A stretch of DNA of 64,000 bases from Poa pratensis (taxonomy: Eukaryota; Streptophyta; Magnoliopsida; Poales; Poaceae), in the NCBI GenBank assembly GCA_947311845.1, contig CAMZMU010000059.1, positions 55,910,617-55,974,616 of the forward strand, given 5' to 3'. Within the stretch, counting starts at the first letter, position 1, and each line of letters begins with the position of its first letter. The notes beneath the pieces are model-generated. The model was not told the DNA's origin. It searched no databases and worked only from the letters and a program-made list of their open reading frames with translations. A program made the translations under genes and the position numbers. Positions 23,100-34,645 of the stretch are shown piece after piece.

Positions 23100-24440
23100 G
23101 AGGGAGGGTGTTCATCTTGCAGATTACTTTCCATTATTTGTTACTAACAGTTTTTTGCTAGCGGATTGTATATTTGTACTTAGCCTGCTCATAGGGAGGC
23201 ACACTATATATGTAGTCTTACAACCCCGCGTCGCTCCTATCGAGCGATTCGGGGGAAACCCTAGCGTGCCGCCGCCAGGCCCCACTCCCCCTAGACGGCC
23301 TTGGCCCCTTCCCCCAAAAGGTGGCAGCGAGAGCTCATGCAGGTATCCATGGTGGCTGCTTTGCGAGGCGCGTCATGACGTTGCTTGCCGCGGAGCTCAT
23401 GCTCCTCCGGTAGTGGTCGGGCTAGCGTGGTCACCCCTCTCCCAGATTGTCGGTCTGGCTCAGGATCTAGTCGTTGTGGGGCGTCTACTCCCCGCAATTG
23501 TTGGCCTGGTGACAAGAGTAGCGTGGTGGTCGGGGTTTCTCGTCCGGTGGTGGTGGCTGGCCTCCTCCGTCCAGATCTGGTCGTCTTGTCCTTCGATCTG
23601 TGGAGTTGAGGTCGCTGTGGTAGTGGAGGTAAATGGCTTCTCTTCTCCGTCGGCGATGATTTGCCTTCTTCGGTGGTGGTACAGGCTTGCGGCAGGCCTC
23701 ATTACCCCATTTTCAGTGGTTCTGGGACACCGTGTTTGTGCCCAGGTGAAAACCATTATAGGCGGCTTCGGACACTGACCATGATGACGCCCGCATGCGC
23801 CGCTTCCTCCTTGGAGGCGTGGTCTTGGGATTGACCGTCCTCTCCCCTCCTTTATGTCAGGGGAATCCCTAGGTGCGGTTACCGGACCGGGCGGCAGTGG
23901 TGCCTCCACGTCGTTCCCTTCGTGAAGGTGTTGTCTATGCTGCGAGGGGAGTTCCCATTGATGCATTTGGAGATGGTGGCCTTTCCGGTCTCACCGACGT
24001 GGTTTGTGGTGATAGTGTCCTTTGCTGGTGATGGCTATTACCCAAGACTTGGGTCTCCGGGGCGTAATGTACGTCGTCCCCAACACCTTCTACTCGACAA
24101 CTTTCTCAAGCTTGGTCAGATCTTGCCTCTGCTCGCCGATCCTCTAGGTGCATGAGTAGGGTACGTTGGTCCGGGGCAGCCTTGGATTCGTAATCGTGCG
24201 AAGTTTGTTTTGGTCTTCGTGACACGACCTTGAGGCCCTATGTCCTGTCTCTTCTTTATTCTTGGTTGGATGTTGGACAAGGCGAGTTTTGTGTCTGGAT
24301 GTTGTAGGAGTGTGTTGTAGTCATTGGCCTTGTCTTGGGTGAGTGCGGTGTTGTGGCTATTTATTGGCGCCCGCAAATCTTCCTGCCGGTTCTCGAAAAA
24401 ACTTACGAAGTAGTGGAGCATGTAGAGAGAGTGGTGTTTT
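23100..24440. other. GC-rich unclassified stretch
   Basis: No reading frame shows a domain, and the open frames contradict each other on both strands. The style (GGTGGTGG, GATCTGGTCG, AAACCCTAGCG) resembles the retroelement at 26869-27746. I found no target duplication or poly(A). It may be a 5' part of a non-LTR or other retroelement. Confidence 0.35.
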
Positions 24441-24459
24441 ATAGTTCTTTCAAAAAATT

Positions 24460-24862
24460 AAAAATTGGATTTGTAAGTTTTAAGAATTCGGAAAAAATTG
24501 CAGATGTAGATAGTAATATGATCTACAATTGTACAAATTTTCAACTCAAAATTCGTTGTATTTTAGTTTGGACAAAAATGAAAAAATTCAATTAAAAATT
24601 GGATTTGTAAGTTTCAAAAAATTCAGAAAAAAACACAGATATAGATAGTAATATGATCTACAAGTGCACAATTTTTCAACTCAAAATTCGTTGTATTTTA
24701 ATTTGGACAAAAATGACAAATTTTCAATTAAAAATTGGATTTGTAACTTTCAAAACATTCTGAAAAACAACCACATATGTAGATAGTAATATGATCTACA
24801 ATTGTACAAATTTTCAACTCGAAATTCATTGTATTTTAGTCTGGACAAAGATAAAAAAAAGG
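24460..24862. repeat. Three tandem units of ~135 bp
   Basis: Units start at 24460, 24594 and 24730 with AAAAATTGGATTTGTAA. Each contains ATAGTAATATGATCTACAA and TTTTCAACTC(A/G)AAATTC. They are noncoding. From 24865 to 25115 the A/T-rich DNA continues with an imperfect inverted pair (GGTGAGCAATAC near 24878, GTATTGCTCCCCACC near 24918) and a self-complementary AGCTATAGCTCGAGCT near 25099. Confidence 0.85.
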
Positions 24863-25429
24863 GCCGGATCTGGATGGTGAGCAATACACAGTTGCAGAAT
24901 TTGTTTTTTTTAGGAGGTATTGCTCCCCACCGGTTATTATATCTGCCAGCCTTTTTTTTTTTGTGTAGCCAAGAATAGTACGACTTTTGGATTGAAAATT
25001 TGCACACCGATAGATATCGACATTATCTACGTATAGAATTTTTGTTTCAAATTTTTTGACACTCTAAAATGCCGTTTGCGAATTTTGAAAAAAAAAGAGC
25101 TATAGCTCGAGCTACATTAGCACTTTGCCAGCATGTAGATCACTGCGTTGGACTGCACCGTACGTACGTGCTCAAAGGCCCAGCGGCCGATGGTGGCCGG
25201 CCGGCCGGCAGGCAGGCAGATCGAAGGTGCAGAAGGCCACCACCTTCCGTGCCGTCGATGACTCGATGCAGTTCTGTCACGACAAGTTGGAGCTTCAGGC
25301 GGATACGTGCATGTATACCGGTGTTGGAGTCGGATCAGTCCGTACGGCCGATCGATGAACCTGCTAATAAAAGGAGGGCGTATCGAGAAACCGCGACTGT
25401 CTGTCTGTTCCTCTCGGCGAAGGCGATCG

Positions 25430-26331
25430 ATGGCGGCGCTCCGACACGCGGCCAAGAGCCTGATCAGCGGCCAGCGGCCGCAGGCGGTCTACAAGGCCGT
25501 CGCCTCGCCGCTGCTCGAGCAGGAGCGGCGCCGGCTGCTGCCAAGCCTAGTCCCTGGCGGTCGCCGACACATCTCTTTTTCTCTCCGGTCTCTATCTTCC
25601 TCGACCTCCTCCTCCGGTGGCAGCCCCGCCGGCTCTGCCAAGCCACCAGACGGCCACTCCACCACCACCCAACAGGTAAATGGTTCCACCAGGCGGCTCT
25701 GCCCCGCCGGCTGTAATCCAAAGTTTTTGCGCCACCGGTTACGAAATAGAAATCTTTTTTGCGTGAGAATACTGCGCGTGTATGTTGCTGCGTTCGTCCT
25801 TTATTGCACATCTCAGGATAGAAAAAACTGTATCTTTTTCTGTCATTAACTGTTACTGTGTGATATAAACTCATCTTCGGTCGGCAGTCACCCAGTAGTG
25901 ACCCAGACGAACCCGACCCAGTGCTTGACCCTGAGGGAGCGTGGGCCTACCAACGGATAACGGAGACACGAGCTCTTCTACCTGCTGGCGGACATGATCA
26001 AGAGATACCCTGGGCGTAGGTACGCGACAATTAACAATGAGCTGATCCACAATCTTTTCCCACACATCGCGCCTAATCCCGACGACCCCATCTGGTACGC
26101 ATCACCATGATCCCAAACAAACACATATACTGTTGTTTTGTTTTTCTCTACATTAATTCACGCGGAGTAATTCTTTATAATCTTCCATCTCTTTGTAGGC
26201 GCTACGTCCGAAAGAAAGAAAGAATCAATAACAGCGTGGTATATGGATTCCCTACAATGTTGGCAGTTTGGATGTATCTCGATTGGGATAGTTGGAGAGA
26301 CATGTTTATCGATCTTCTCAGTCGGACTTAA
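25430..26331 (+). pseudogene. Orphan gene with organelle-targeting N-terminus, frame broken
   Basis: Three exons are read: 25430-25675, 25888-26094 and 26199-26331. Exon 1 encodes an Arg/Ser/Ala-rich, acid-poor start (MAALRHAAKSLISGQRPQAV) typical of a mitochondrial or plastid presequence. Exon 2 encodes DPEGAWAYQRITE, then the frame shifts near 25970 to YLLADMIKRYPGRRYATINN. Exon 3 encodes RYVRKKERINNSVVYGFPTM and ends DLLSRT. Lengths sum to 586, so there is one extra base or two missing. I do not recognise the family. The compact C-terminal half with aromatic residues looks folded. The splice sites look intact, so it was a gene recently. Confidence 0.55.
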
Positions 26332-26856
26332 GCGCTAGTCAAGTTATCTAGCTCAATGTCGTTATGCACTAGCTAGACGATGATTGCGAGGGGAGGGAGT
26401 TCTTAAAAGTACACTTTGTTTTGGCTAAATGTAAGGAACTGCGTGTTGGATGTGGCACGCTTTGTTCGGAACGAGATCGAGCAAAGGGCCTATGTCTTCT
26501 CGGATGAACCGGGAGACTGAAGCGTGTAGAGGCTCCTTTTCTTTGTTTTTTTGGTCTTTTTGGCCTCCTTTTTCTTTTCCTTTTTCCTAGCCTCTCTTGA
26601 GACTTTCCTGTAAGGGAATTGCTTTCTATATTGGCCCAAGGTAAATGTTGTCGTGTCATTGCAACCTCTATAAGATCCAAACTGCCTATAACAAACGCGA
26701 ACCTAGCTGACTTCTTCTTTGCCTGAAAACCTACAAAAGTCTTAAGCACGTCTAAGAGACTTTGAATACCGTATTAGAAACTCACTAACAACAGCGAGAC
26801 GAAGGCTTTACAATTAGCATATCTGTGAATACGCTCTGAAATTAGTAGGCCTGATG
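26332..26856. other. Spacer after the orphan gene
   Basis: It should hold the 3' UTR of the orphan gene. No gene or repeat is recognised. Confidence 0.45.
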
Positions 26857-26868
26857 AGAGAAACACAA

Positions 26869-27746
26869 ACTCAGCACGTGCGTAACTTTTTCCTCTCCTC
26901 CTCTTGTGAAGAAGCGGCAGCGGCCAACTCCTCCCGATCTACACCGGCAAGGACGCTGGTCCTGGTCACCTCTTCCTCCGGTTGCCGCTCCCTCCTCCGT
27001 TCTAGCCTAGTAGTTAGGGTTATTTTTTGTCTCCTTTGGTGCGCCATTGGGGTAGTGGGAGCAGCGCCTGGACAAATAAATCTGCCTCAACTCTACTCTC
27101 ACTCCGGCGTTGTCTTTCATTGTGGCGTCTCGGAATTGGTGGCATCGTGTGCTTGCCGATCTTTCAGGTCGGTGGCTTTATTGTTCTTGTATGGTGTCGG
27201 CGAGGCGGCGGAGGCGACTTCATCAGGTGAGTCTTTCCTCCTGCTCTGTTCCCGTTGCTGTAGCGTTGTATCCGGCGCCATGGGCAGAGATGATTTGTCT
27301 AGGAGTACGTGCAGACGGTTGTCTGTGCTGGTGACAGATGGAAGATGGTGCACCTTGTGCTGGGTTCGTGGTTGGTGCTTGATGGTTCTGGTTCCCTACC
27401 CCGATGTCGTCGGGCGGGGGTGCCGGTTTTGAAGTTCGATGGCGTGTCCGGGGTCGTGCTGGCTCGGTGTGATTCTTTCAATGGCAATGGTTTATCCTAT
27501 GGAAAACTACTTTGGAGGTCCAAAAAGCTGCTGATCAGCGATGAAGCCACGCCGAGCTCGGGTGAACAGGTGATCTATCTCGCTTCTCTTTGGTGGCTGC
27601 TACGGAGATGCCGAAGGAGAGGGATAGACGTTGGTCTGTCACATAGGTTTAACCTATCTTTCCAGATCTATAAGGTCAACGTGTACGTGCCTTGTACCTT
27701 GTTCTTTATTTATAAATGAGACACATATTATACCATGCAAAAAAAA
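26869..27746 (+). mobile_element. Poly(A) retroelement with 12-bp target duplication, unclassified
   Basis: AGAGAAACACAA occurs at 26857-26868 and again at 27747-27758. The DNA between starts ACTCAGCACGTGCG and ends in a run of A at 27739-27747. A flanking duplication of this length plus a poly(A) tail indicates target-primed reverse transcription. The body is GC/GT-rich and no convincing ORF or LINE domain is visible. It could be a SINE-like element, a truncated non-LTR element or a retroposed transcript. Confidence 0.75.
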
Positions 27747-27758
27747 AGAGAAACACAA

Positions 27759-28259
27759 GATAAGAAAGACGGCAGCAGGAACACACAAATCTGCGAAGAC
27801 AAAACATACAGTTGGGCCGGCCCAACCTAGCTAAAATTCATTACATTTTATTATGTAGAAATGGTCTACTCTGCAGTTTTTTGTTTTTGGAAACGAGATA
27901 CTCTGCAGTTTGAATTTGTAAGAAAGTTGCCTATGGTAATCTCTCGTGTCACTGCTAGGTGGAGTCTAGATCCAAACTCCGCTGCAGCTTTATTAAGTGA
28001 AGTTGTTCAAAGCAAGTTTTCCGGAAAGGTTTAGCCATATTCTTTTAGAAAGAAAATCACTCTTAAGAGTGCTAGCACAAGAGTCTAAAACTAGTGGTGA
28101 TGTGTTTGGACCATTGCTCGGTTTGTAGGCCGAATTGTTTCCCATGTTTTACATGTTCGATGGGAAAAATCTGAAGAACAAGTAAGTGCGTAAGAAAGTT
28201 CACGATCATCCTAACATATTTTCAGTTCAGTCAACGACTCTTCCCTGTTACAATTTTTT
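27759..28259. other. Downstream flank of transporter copy B
   Basis: It likely contains the 3' UTR of the minus-strand transporter. No other feature is seen. Confidence 0.45.
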
Positions 28260-30130
28260 TCAGTCAACGACGTGATCACTGAAGAGCTTGAATTGTCCGG
28301 CGTCGAGCACGAGCTTCCGCACGGACGCGACAGCGCCGATGACCCCGACGGCCGTGAACACGACGATGATCGCCACATTGGCTACGTACACCAGGGACCT
28401 TCTAGGCGGGGCCAGCGCCACGTTGTACATGACGACGGGGAGCACAAAGTCGAGCGGGATGAACCCGACGGCGCCGACCACGCCCACGATGTCACCGAAG
28501 AACGGCAGCGCCGCCGCCACGAACGCGCAGAACGCCACGTACCCGGTCCGCAGCGCCACGCGTGGCACGAGGTTCCGGCGCGAGAACCTCCCGTGCCTCG
28601 CGTCCGCCGACCGCTTCTCCATGATCTCGTAGGCCACCTGCGAGTAAACCAGCGCGATGGCCAGGAGCTGGAGGAGGACGAGCACCACGGAGAGGCCGAG
28701 CAGCCAGGTGGGCGCCAGCTGGGGCCCCGTGTCCGGCATCAGGCTCTGCAGGGCGTTGGACTGCACCGCGTTGCCGAAGGCCCAGTACCCGGAGATGGCT
28801 GACAGGTAGAACGTGAAGAAGGCCACGGCGTAGCACATCGCGAGCGCCTTCACCATCTTCCCGGCCGCCGGTGGCGCCAGCGTGGCCTGGATCTCGGGTA
28901 GGATGCCGTTGCCGAACACGGTGGCGAGGATGGAGATGGAGAGGAAAGCGTCGAACATCTTCCCGGAGTTGGACGGGCTCAACGAGTAATCCTTCACCGG
29001 AGCATTGCTCGACATACCTATCAAAAATCCAGAATTAAGATCTACTGCACGAGATTTTTCTTTATGTTTTCCTATTTTCACAAACACCGAATATAACGTA
29101 GACCGTTTACGTATGTAGAGTCATATGTGATCGGTTGTGTTTATGCATATATACCTGCCCGGATGCAAGCGCCAGAGACGAGGATGGTGTATCCGAAGCA
29201 GAGGAGCAGCGAGCCGAGGTTGATGTAGCGCAGCGAGTGGAACGACGGCATTTGCGAGAACAGAGACAGCACGACGGCGACGATCATGATGAAATGGTAC
29301 CGCTTCAGGGGGCCATCTGGTGACAAGCTCGTGTACATAATCTGCAAAAGAAAGATCAGTCAGAGAAGCTAAGCTTGGCTCTACACCATTTTATTTCAGT
29401 TTGTTGCACGGTATTATTTGAGACAGGCCAAATCCCAAGTTTGACTCAAATTGGAAATGGATGCTAAATATTATTCATAGGAGCTTCAGAAAATAGAATT
29501 GCAAATGGATCGATGCTACATAAGTATGTATTTACTACATACCTGTAGGCAGTTGCCGGCGATGAGGATGCTGCCGATGGTGATCCCGGCGTTGATCAAA
29601 GTCTGCGTCGTCACCACCAGGTAGAACACCCATCCAGATCCTGCCAAAATTAACACATCCAATTCACAGATCAATCACGACGCAAATGAGCATATATTAA
29701 ATATAGTTGCACGTGGTCTGAACCCTGAAGTCTTAACATACGTACCGAGGACGTCGGCGGCGAGCTCGCGGAAGCGGATGTGTCGGCGGCCGGCGGCCTC
29801 GCAGTGGTCGAGCACCCTGGACATGAGGTAGTAGGTGTAGAAGGTGACGACTGCGACGGCGGTGAGCGCGAACAGGCCCACGCCCCAGCCCATGCCCCGG
29901 AGCGCGTATGGCAGCGTCAGCACCGTGGGCCCCACCATGGCCGTCGTGAGGTGAAACCCTGCGTGCCACCACGTCCCCTTGGACTCCAGCACGAACGCCG
30001 CCCCCGCATCCCCCGCCGCTGCCTCCAGCTTGCCGTCGCCGTCGCCGGAGGAGGAAGATGAGGAGGACGGCATGGCGTATCCCGTCTCCGGCGAGACTAG
30101 GAACGGGGTCCCTCCGGTGTGGCCGGACAT
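28260..30130 (-). CDS. GABA/amino-acid transporter, AAAP family (GAT1-like), copy B
   Basis: Exons in transcript order are 30130-29746, 29640-29543, 29341-29155 and 29017-28260 (385, 98, 187, 758 bp). They join in frame to 475 aa. The protein starts [17 protein letters not shown] and has [35 protein letters not shown] and [13 protein letters not shown]. It ends [10 protein letters not shown]. It is a close paralogue of copy A (13904-17272), with the last three exon lengths identical and the first shorter only in the variable cytosolic tail. Introns are short (105-201 bp) and free of MITEs, unlike copy A. The role is inferred: proton-coupled uptake of GABA or related amino acids. The frame is intact. 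Confidence 0.93.
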
Positions 30131-30647
30131 GTGATCGGATCGACTCTTCCTGGTCGATCAATCGATCGACCAGTTGCTAGCTCCTCCTTCGTCGTCGTCA
30201 CGGCCAGGCCGGCGTCGAGCTCTGATCCATGGTGGCTCCTGGAGGGATCTGGGAGAGGGAGACCACGTCTGATGGGTGTCGTGTTTCTTGCTGGATTACA
30301 ACGAAGTAAGGCTGGATGATCGGTGGAGGCTTTGACCTTGCGGTTAGCTATACAGATCAAAGTCAACTGGCCAAAGCTTCTTGTTTCTATTCAATGATGA
30401 GAAACAAAACAAGAAGCTCAAACAAGATTATTCTAGATACACTAGAGAGGCGTGCCTGCCACACAGATCAGCTGACGTCGTATGCCTATCTTCGCCGTGA
30501 ATTTTCTGGCTTTTAATAAGCCCGAATATCCATGCAAAAAAAAAAAAGCCCGAATACATAGCAGCATATAAATTTAGATAAAAAATAAATAACTTCTAAG
30601 TTTAACCAATTATATATATCTAAGGAATATAGGAGGATCTACAGATA
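30131..30647. other. Upstream region of transporter copy B
   Basis: It should hold the minus-strand promoter and 5' UTR. Overlapping CGATCGA motifs lie close to the start codon (about 30157-30172). No gene is seen. Confidence 0.4.
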
Positions 30648-30663
30648 TCTAATCGACATTAAT

Positions 30664-31759
30664 TTTTTAGATAAAAGGGCTCCTCCCCGGTTTCATTAAT
30701 GAAACCACAACTACGGAGTTTTACAACCAAAACACGGCACCACTGGCAACGAAAAGTAGACGTCTCTAAGAAGAGGCAGAAAGAGAAATTATAGAAATGA
30801 GAGTCATAAAGAAGTACAGAGACAAGTTTCCCTATCTATTTGCAATCCTTCCATGCCACGCGCTCCTGCAAACTCCTTCGTTATCTTCCCTTTATTTCGC
30901 TTCTCCAGCTATCCCTCACATCGTCAACCTAGGTATCCACGGGGCCCAACTTCTTCTTGCTCCGAAGATCTCCTTCGCAACCTTCTCCAGCAGTCAGACC
31001 AGTCGATCCTTTGCATCTTGTTTCACCTGCAATAAGCTCCACCATCGAATCCAATGCGAAATTCTGAAAATAACATCACATGGCTCGTCTGGCCACTTCT
31101 TCTCAAAACAAGCAGCATTTCTCGTTTTCCAAATCCCCCATAAAATTGCTGCAACCCCTGTAGTCCAAAGCCCCCTCTGTTTCTTATTTTTCCTCTTAAG
31201 CCAAACCGATATGGCGTGTTTGGCTGAAGTAAATTGGAAACCAGTTCCAAAAGCACAACCAACAACATTCCATATGTATCTAGCTAACGGACATTCAAAG
31301 AAGAGATGGTTAATGGATTCATTTTTACCACAGAATAAACAAGTTTCTTCACAATCCCCTCTCCTGTGTTTCAAAACGTCTATTGTCAGAATACTTTTTT
31401 TAAGCACTAGCCAAATGAAAGTTTTGATTTTCATAGTTATTTTGATTTTCCACAAGAATTTATAAGGCACCACTCTGCGGGATTGCATAGCAGTATAGAA
31501 ACACTTAACAGAGAAGTTTCCTGAATTAGTTAGTGTCCAGACTAACTTGTCAGGTTCCTCTTTTAAAGTTATGTCTCTCAAAAGCCCCCTCAGAGAAGCC
31601 CATTGTTCCCATAAACCTCCTACCAAAGCCCTCCTAAATCTAAGAGACGCCCATCCTATGTTAATAACTTCATTGACAGTAATGTTTTTGTTCAAAGAAG
31701 TACTAAAGAGTCTTGGGAACTTTTTAGATAGGCTTTCGTCTGCTATCCAGTGATCTTCC
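30664..31759 (-). mobile_element. 5'-truncated LINE with zf-RVT domain
   Basis: The minus-strand frame 31695-30994 encodes a zf-RVT region: DKLVWTLTNSGNFSVKCFYT, a K-IKTFIW segment, CEETCLFCGKNESINHLFFE with its Cys/His ligands, then a WG(I)WKTRN tail. The 3' end runs into an A run on the minus strand. TCTAATCGACATTAAT flanks the element at 30648-30663 and 31760-31775, an exact 16-bp target duplication. The frame is nearly intact over 233 residues, so the insertion is fairly young, but it is 5'-truncated and immobile. Confidence 0.9.
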
Positions 31760-31828
31760 TCTAATCGACATTAATAGATCCATCACAAGATATATTTTCA
31801 TGATTGTATTTTTCTGATATTAATTGTA

Positions 31829-31935
31829 CACCATCCGTTTTCTAATGTAAGACGTTGGACCTATCATTTCAATATTGACTACATACATTTGAATCAAGAA
31901 AAGAAAAAATGATTTATATCAGTGAACGGAGGGAG
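31829..31935. mobile_element. Stowaway MITE
   Basis: It starts CACCATCCGTTTTCTAATG after TA and ends GTGAACGGAGGGAG before TA. It is about 107 bp with imperfect inverted ends. Confidence 0.7.
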
Positions 31936-34637
31936 TAGTAATTGACGTTTGATTATCTATATATTTGGTGAAGCTTAGGAGTGCACCATTTTGTAGCCCA
32001 TACTAAAAGGTTCATCTCTCGAATAGGGAAAACAATAGGAAAATTATGTTGCAATAGTTAACGCTGTGTACATTACTATGCTGTTGCAGCCATGTTCCAC
32101 ATTGAACAAGTCAATTCTTTTGATTCTTGACTAATGGGTAAATGTTACCTTCCAAAGCAAGTGGCGAGTAGGTTAATCCATATATATTCAATCGATGTCT
32201 CTGTAGGAAATAGATTAAAAATGTTGAAGGCTTCTCTTCGGCAATAACGAACGAGAGCACAAAATGTTAAGTGTGTTTATAAAGTAAAAAAACTACTAAC
32301 ATGTCAAACAAATACTAATACTCGGAGTTGACCCCCTCTGAGGTGGGGGAGGAGGATGACGACATGGACGAGGATGTCGATGCTAAGGAGGTGGATGAGG
32401 CCACCGCCACCGAGGAAGATGTGACGGTCGCTGCCAATGACGACGATGATGGCCACAAAGGGGATGCCGAGAAGCTGACAGTCAGCACCGAGTGTCCTCG
32501 CCACTGGGGACTAGTATTTAGCATGGTATAGCTATAGCTAGTTTGAAATCCTTAAAATTTGATCATATTACAATTAAAAACATATATCTATTTATATTCG
32601 CAATTTAGTGTGACATTTTCTCTGTTACATCCTTCTACTTACTGATGCATTTACTAACATTTATACATCCTGCGTGCCACACAATTACTGACGTCATCTG
32701 TATCATTTCAGGGCAACAAGAAAATCCGTGACTTCGTATGCACATGCATGTATGATGGACAAATGTAATCGTTTACCCACTTCATGCATATAAATGTGCT
32801 CTTTATAGCTATTTTTATTTATTGCACTGAAGTAAATACTTTGGCCGGATGGAGCACTACTCTGTTGTGCTGCAGGCCTTGGGAAGGTCCATGCCTCCAT
32901 GGCTACCGCCCCTCACACGACTCCCCTCCTCTTCATCGGTACCTTCGGAGATATCGACCATGGCGAATACATCTCTTCATTGGATATATGTATTTCTAAG
33001 TCAATATCTGAATGCATAAATATTGATATGTTGGACGGGCCATTGTTATTTCTTTATTTGATTCAGTTAGTTTGGTGTGGGCCATTCTTATTTCTAAATT
33101 TGAGTTAGACGGGTCACATACACTAGAATGTTGTATTTTCTTACACCTATGATAAACCAATATACACCATGGAAACCTCTGCTGAGATACTTGTTAGAAG
33201 TTGCACTTTTGAGATCTTTAGTTGAAAATATTGGATTCATACTTACACACTCAATCTGCGGTGACATGTGATTTTATCCTTTTTGTTTCTGTGGTATATG
33301 GGATAGGTGTTACAATTTTTTAAGTCAATATCCCAAAAGAGAAACACTAGGGTCACTTGCATTGTGAATGTAGTAAATAATTCTATTTTAAGCATATTTG
33401 CAATGATAAACGTCGTGATTGTACAAAATTAGCAATGCATGATCATTTTTCCATATTAAATATAAACAACAAAGGTATGTGACTAATTTTGCTAAGTGTA
33501 ATAATGATGTGGTTTTGAGTACCTCGTGTAGATTGCTCATAGAAGTCCAAGGGAGGGAGCTATGCACGGGAGGCTGGTCCTGTCATAGATCATGTTGATA
33601 TATGAGGGGGAGACGATGAGCATGAAGGAGATCGAGAAACTGAAAAGGGGAACGATTAACAAATGGGATCGGTGCGTCTCCCAAAGTAGCGAGAATCTGA
33701 AAGCCTAACAGCGGCTGATGGTATGACGAGAACTCAATCCAGACGCAACTAATAGTTAAAACTAGGCATCAACCTAGTATTCTTGTGTTTTAGTTCAGTT
33801 AACCTCTTTCAGTAGTTCAGTTAACCTCTTTCAGAAAAGAATTCAGTTGAACCATGTGTTTTACTCTATGTAATTCAGATGTACAACCCCGAACTAAGAA
33901 ATAGAAGCACACAATTATCCATCTATCCAGTATATTGCATAGCGGAAACTACAAAATCTTACAATTAAGGGTATCCTAGCCTAGCTTACTTTGTATTTTT
34001 AGTTGCCCTAAAATTCCTGATCCGTCTAGTGAGTTTTAAAATTTAATAAGCGTATCACACATTCGCACATATATAGGATGAAAATGGTACGGATTATTTT
34101 AATCGACGGCCCGACTTCAGCATCCACGGGGCACCAGAAGAAGAGGTACAGACTACCCTGATGACATATTTAAAGGTTGACATGGTGCAAGTGCAACAAA
34201 AACATCGGTTCGACCGTGTGACTTTATTCATTAAACGGGGCAAATTCTGATTCGAAATATACAACAAAAGTGTGAAGGGCTCATAAGAACAGACACAACG
34301 ACAATATACTTGGATGACGAAGATGAATTGGCCTAATAGGTTGACATGGTGCACACAAAATGGGTAAATGCCAAAATTATAGAACGGAAAATTTCTGAGA
34401 AGTGCACTTTTATTTTCTATTTTTCCGCCCGTCTCACTTTCCTTGGCCGCTAGATGTTAGCGGTAATCTTAACAGCAGTAATGAGATAGCAAGGAATACG
34501 ATGGGAGTCGTTTGAGCATATCCTACTATCTCAAAGGAAAAATTGAATCCATATATTTACTGAATCTGGTTCCTCCCGGATGTTATTTCATAACAATTTG
34601 TTCATGTTTTCATGTCAACTGTAGAATCGTCAAGCTA
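31936..34637. other. Intergenic A/T-rich region without a recognised gene
   Basis: 32328-32520 is an acidic low-complexity open stretch (EEDDDMDEDVD) with no recognised domain. 33540-33720 is moderately GC-rich and unassigned. AGGTTGACATGGTGCA occurs at 34174-34189 and 34338-34353, 164 bp apart. The rest shows nothing I can name. Confidence 0.4.
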
Positions 34638-34645
34638 GTTACATT

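Noticed and set aside
23155..24430. ORFs of up to ~200 aa on both strands
   Set aside because: No domain or plausible start context, and frames conflict. Treated as unclassified repeat-like DNA.
26369..26749. Minus-strand 126-aa ORF with a Lys/Arg-rich stretch
   Set aside because: No family resemblance; the basic run comes from a T/C-rich tract.
28272..28836. Plus- and minus-strand alternative-frame ORFs over the last exon of transporter B
   Set aside because: They are shadows of the real transporter frame in GC-rich codons.
30797..31465. Plus-strand 222-aa ORF
   Set aside because: It is antisense to the zf-RVT frame of the LINE and has no domain.
32328..32531. Acidic 67-aa ORF
   Set aside because: Low-complexity Asp/Glu repeats without context; not enough to call a gene.
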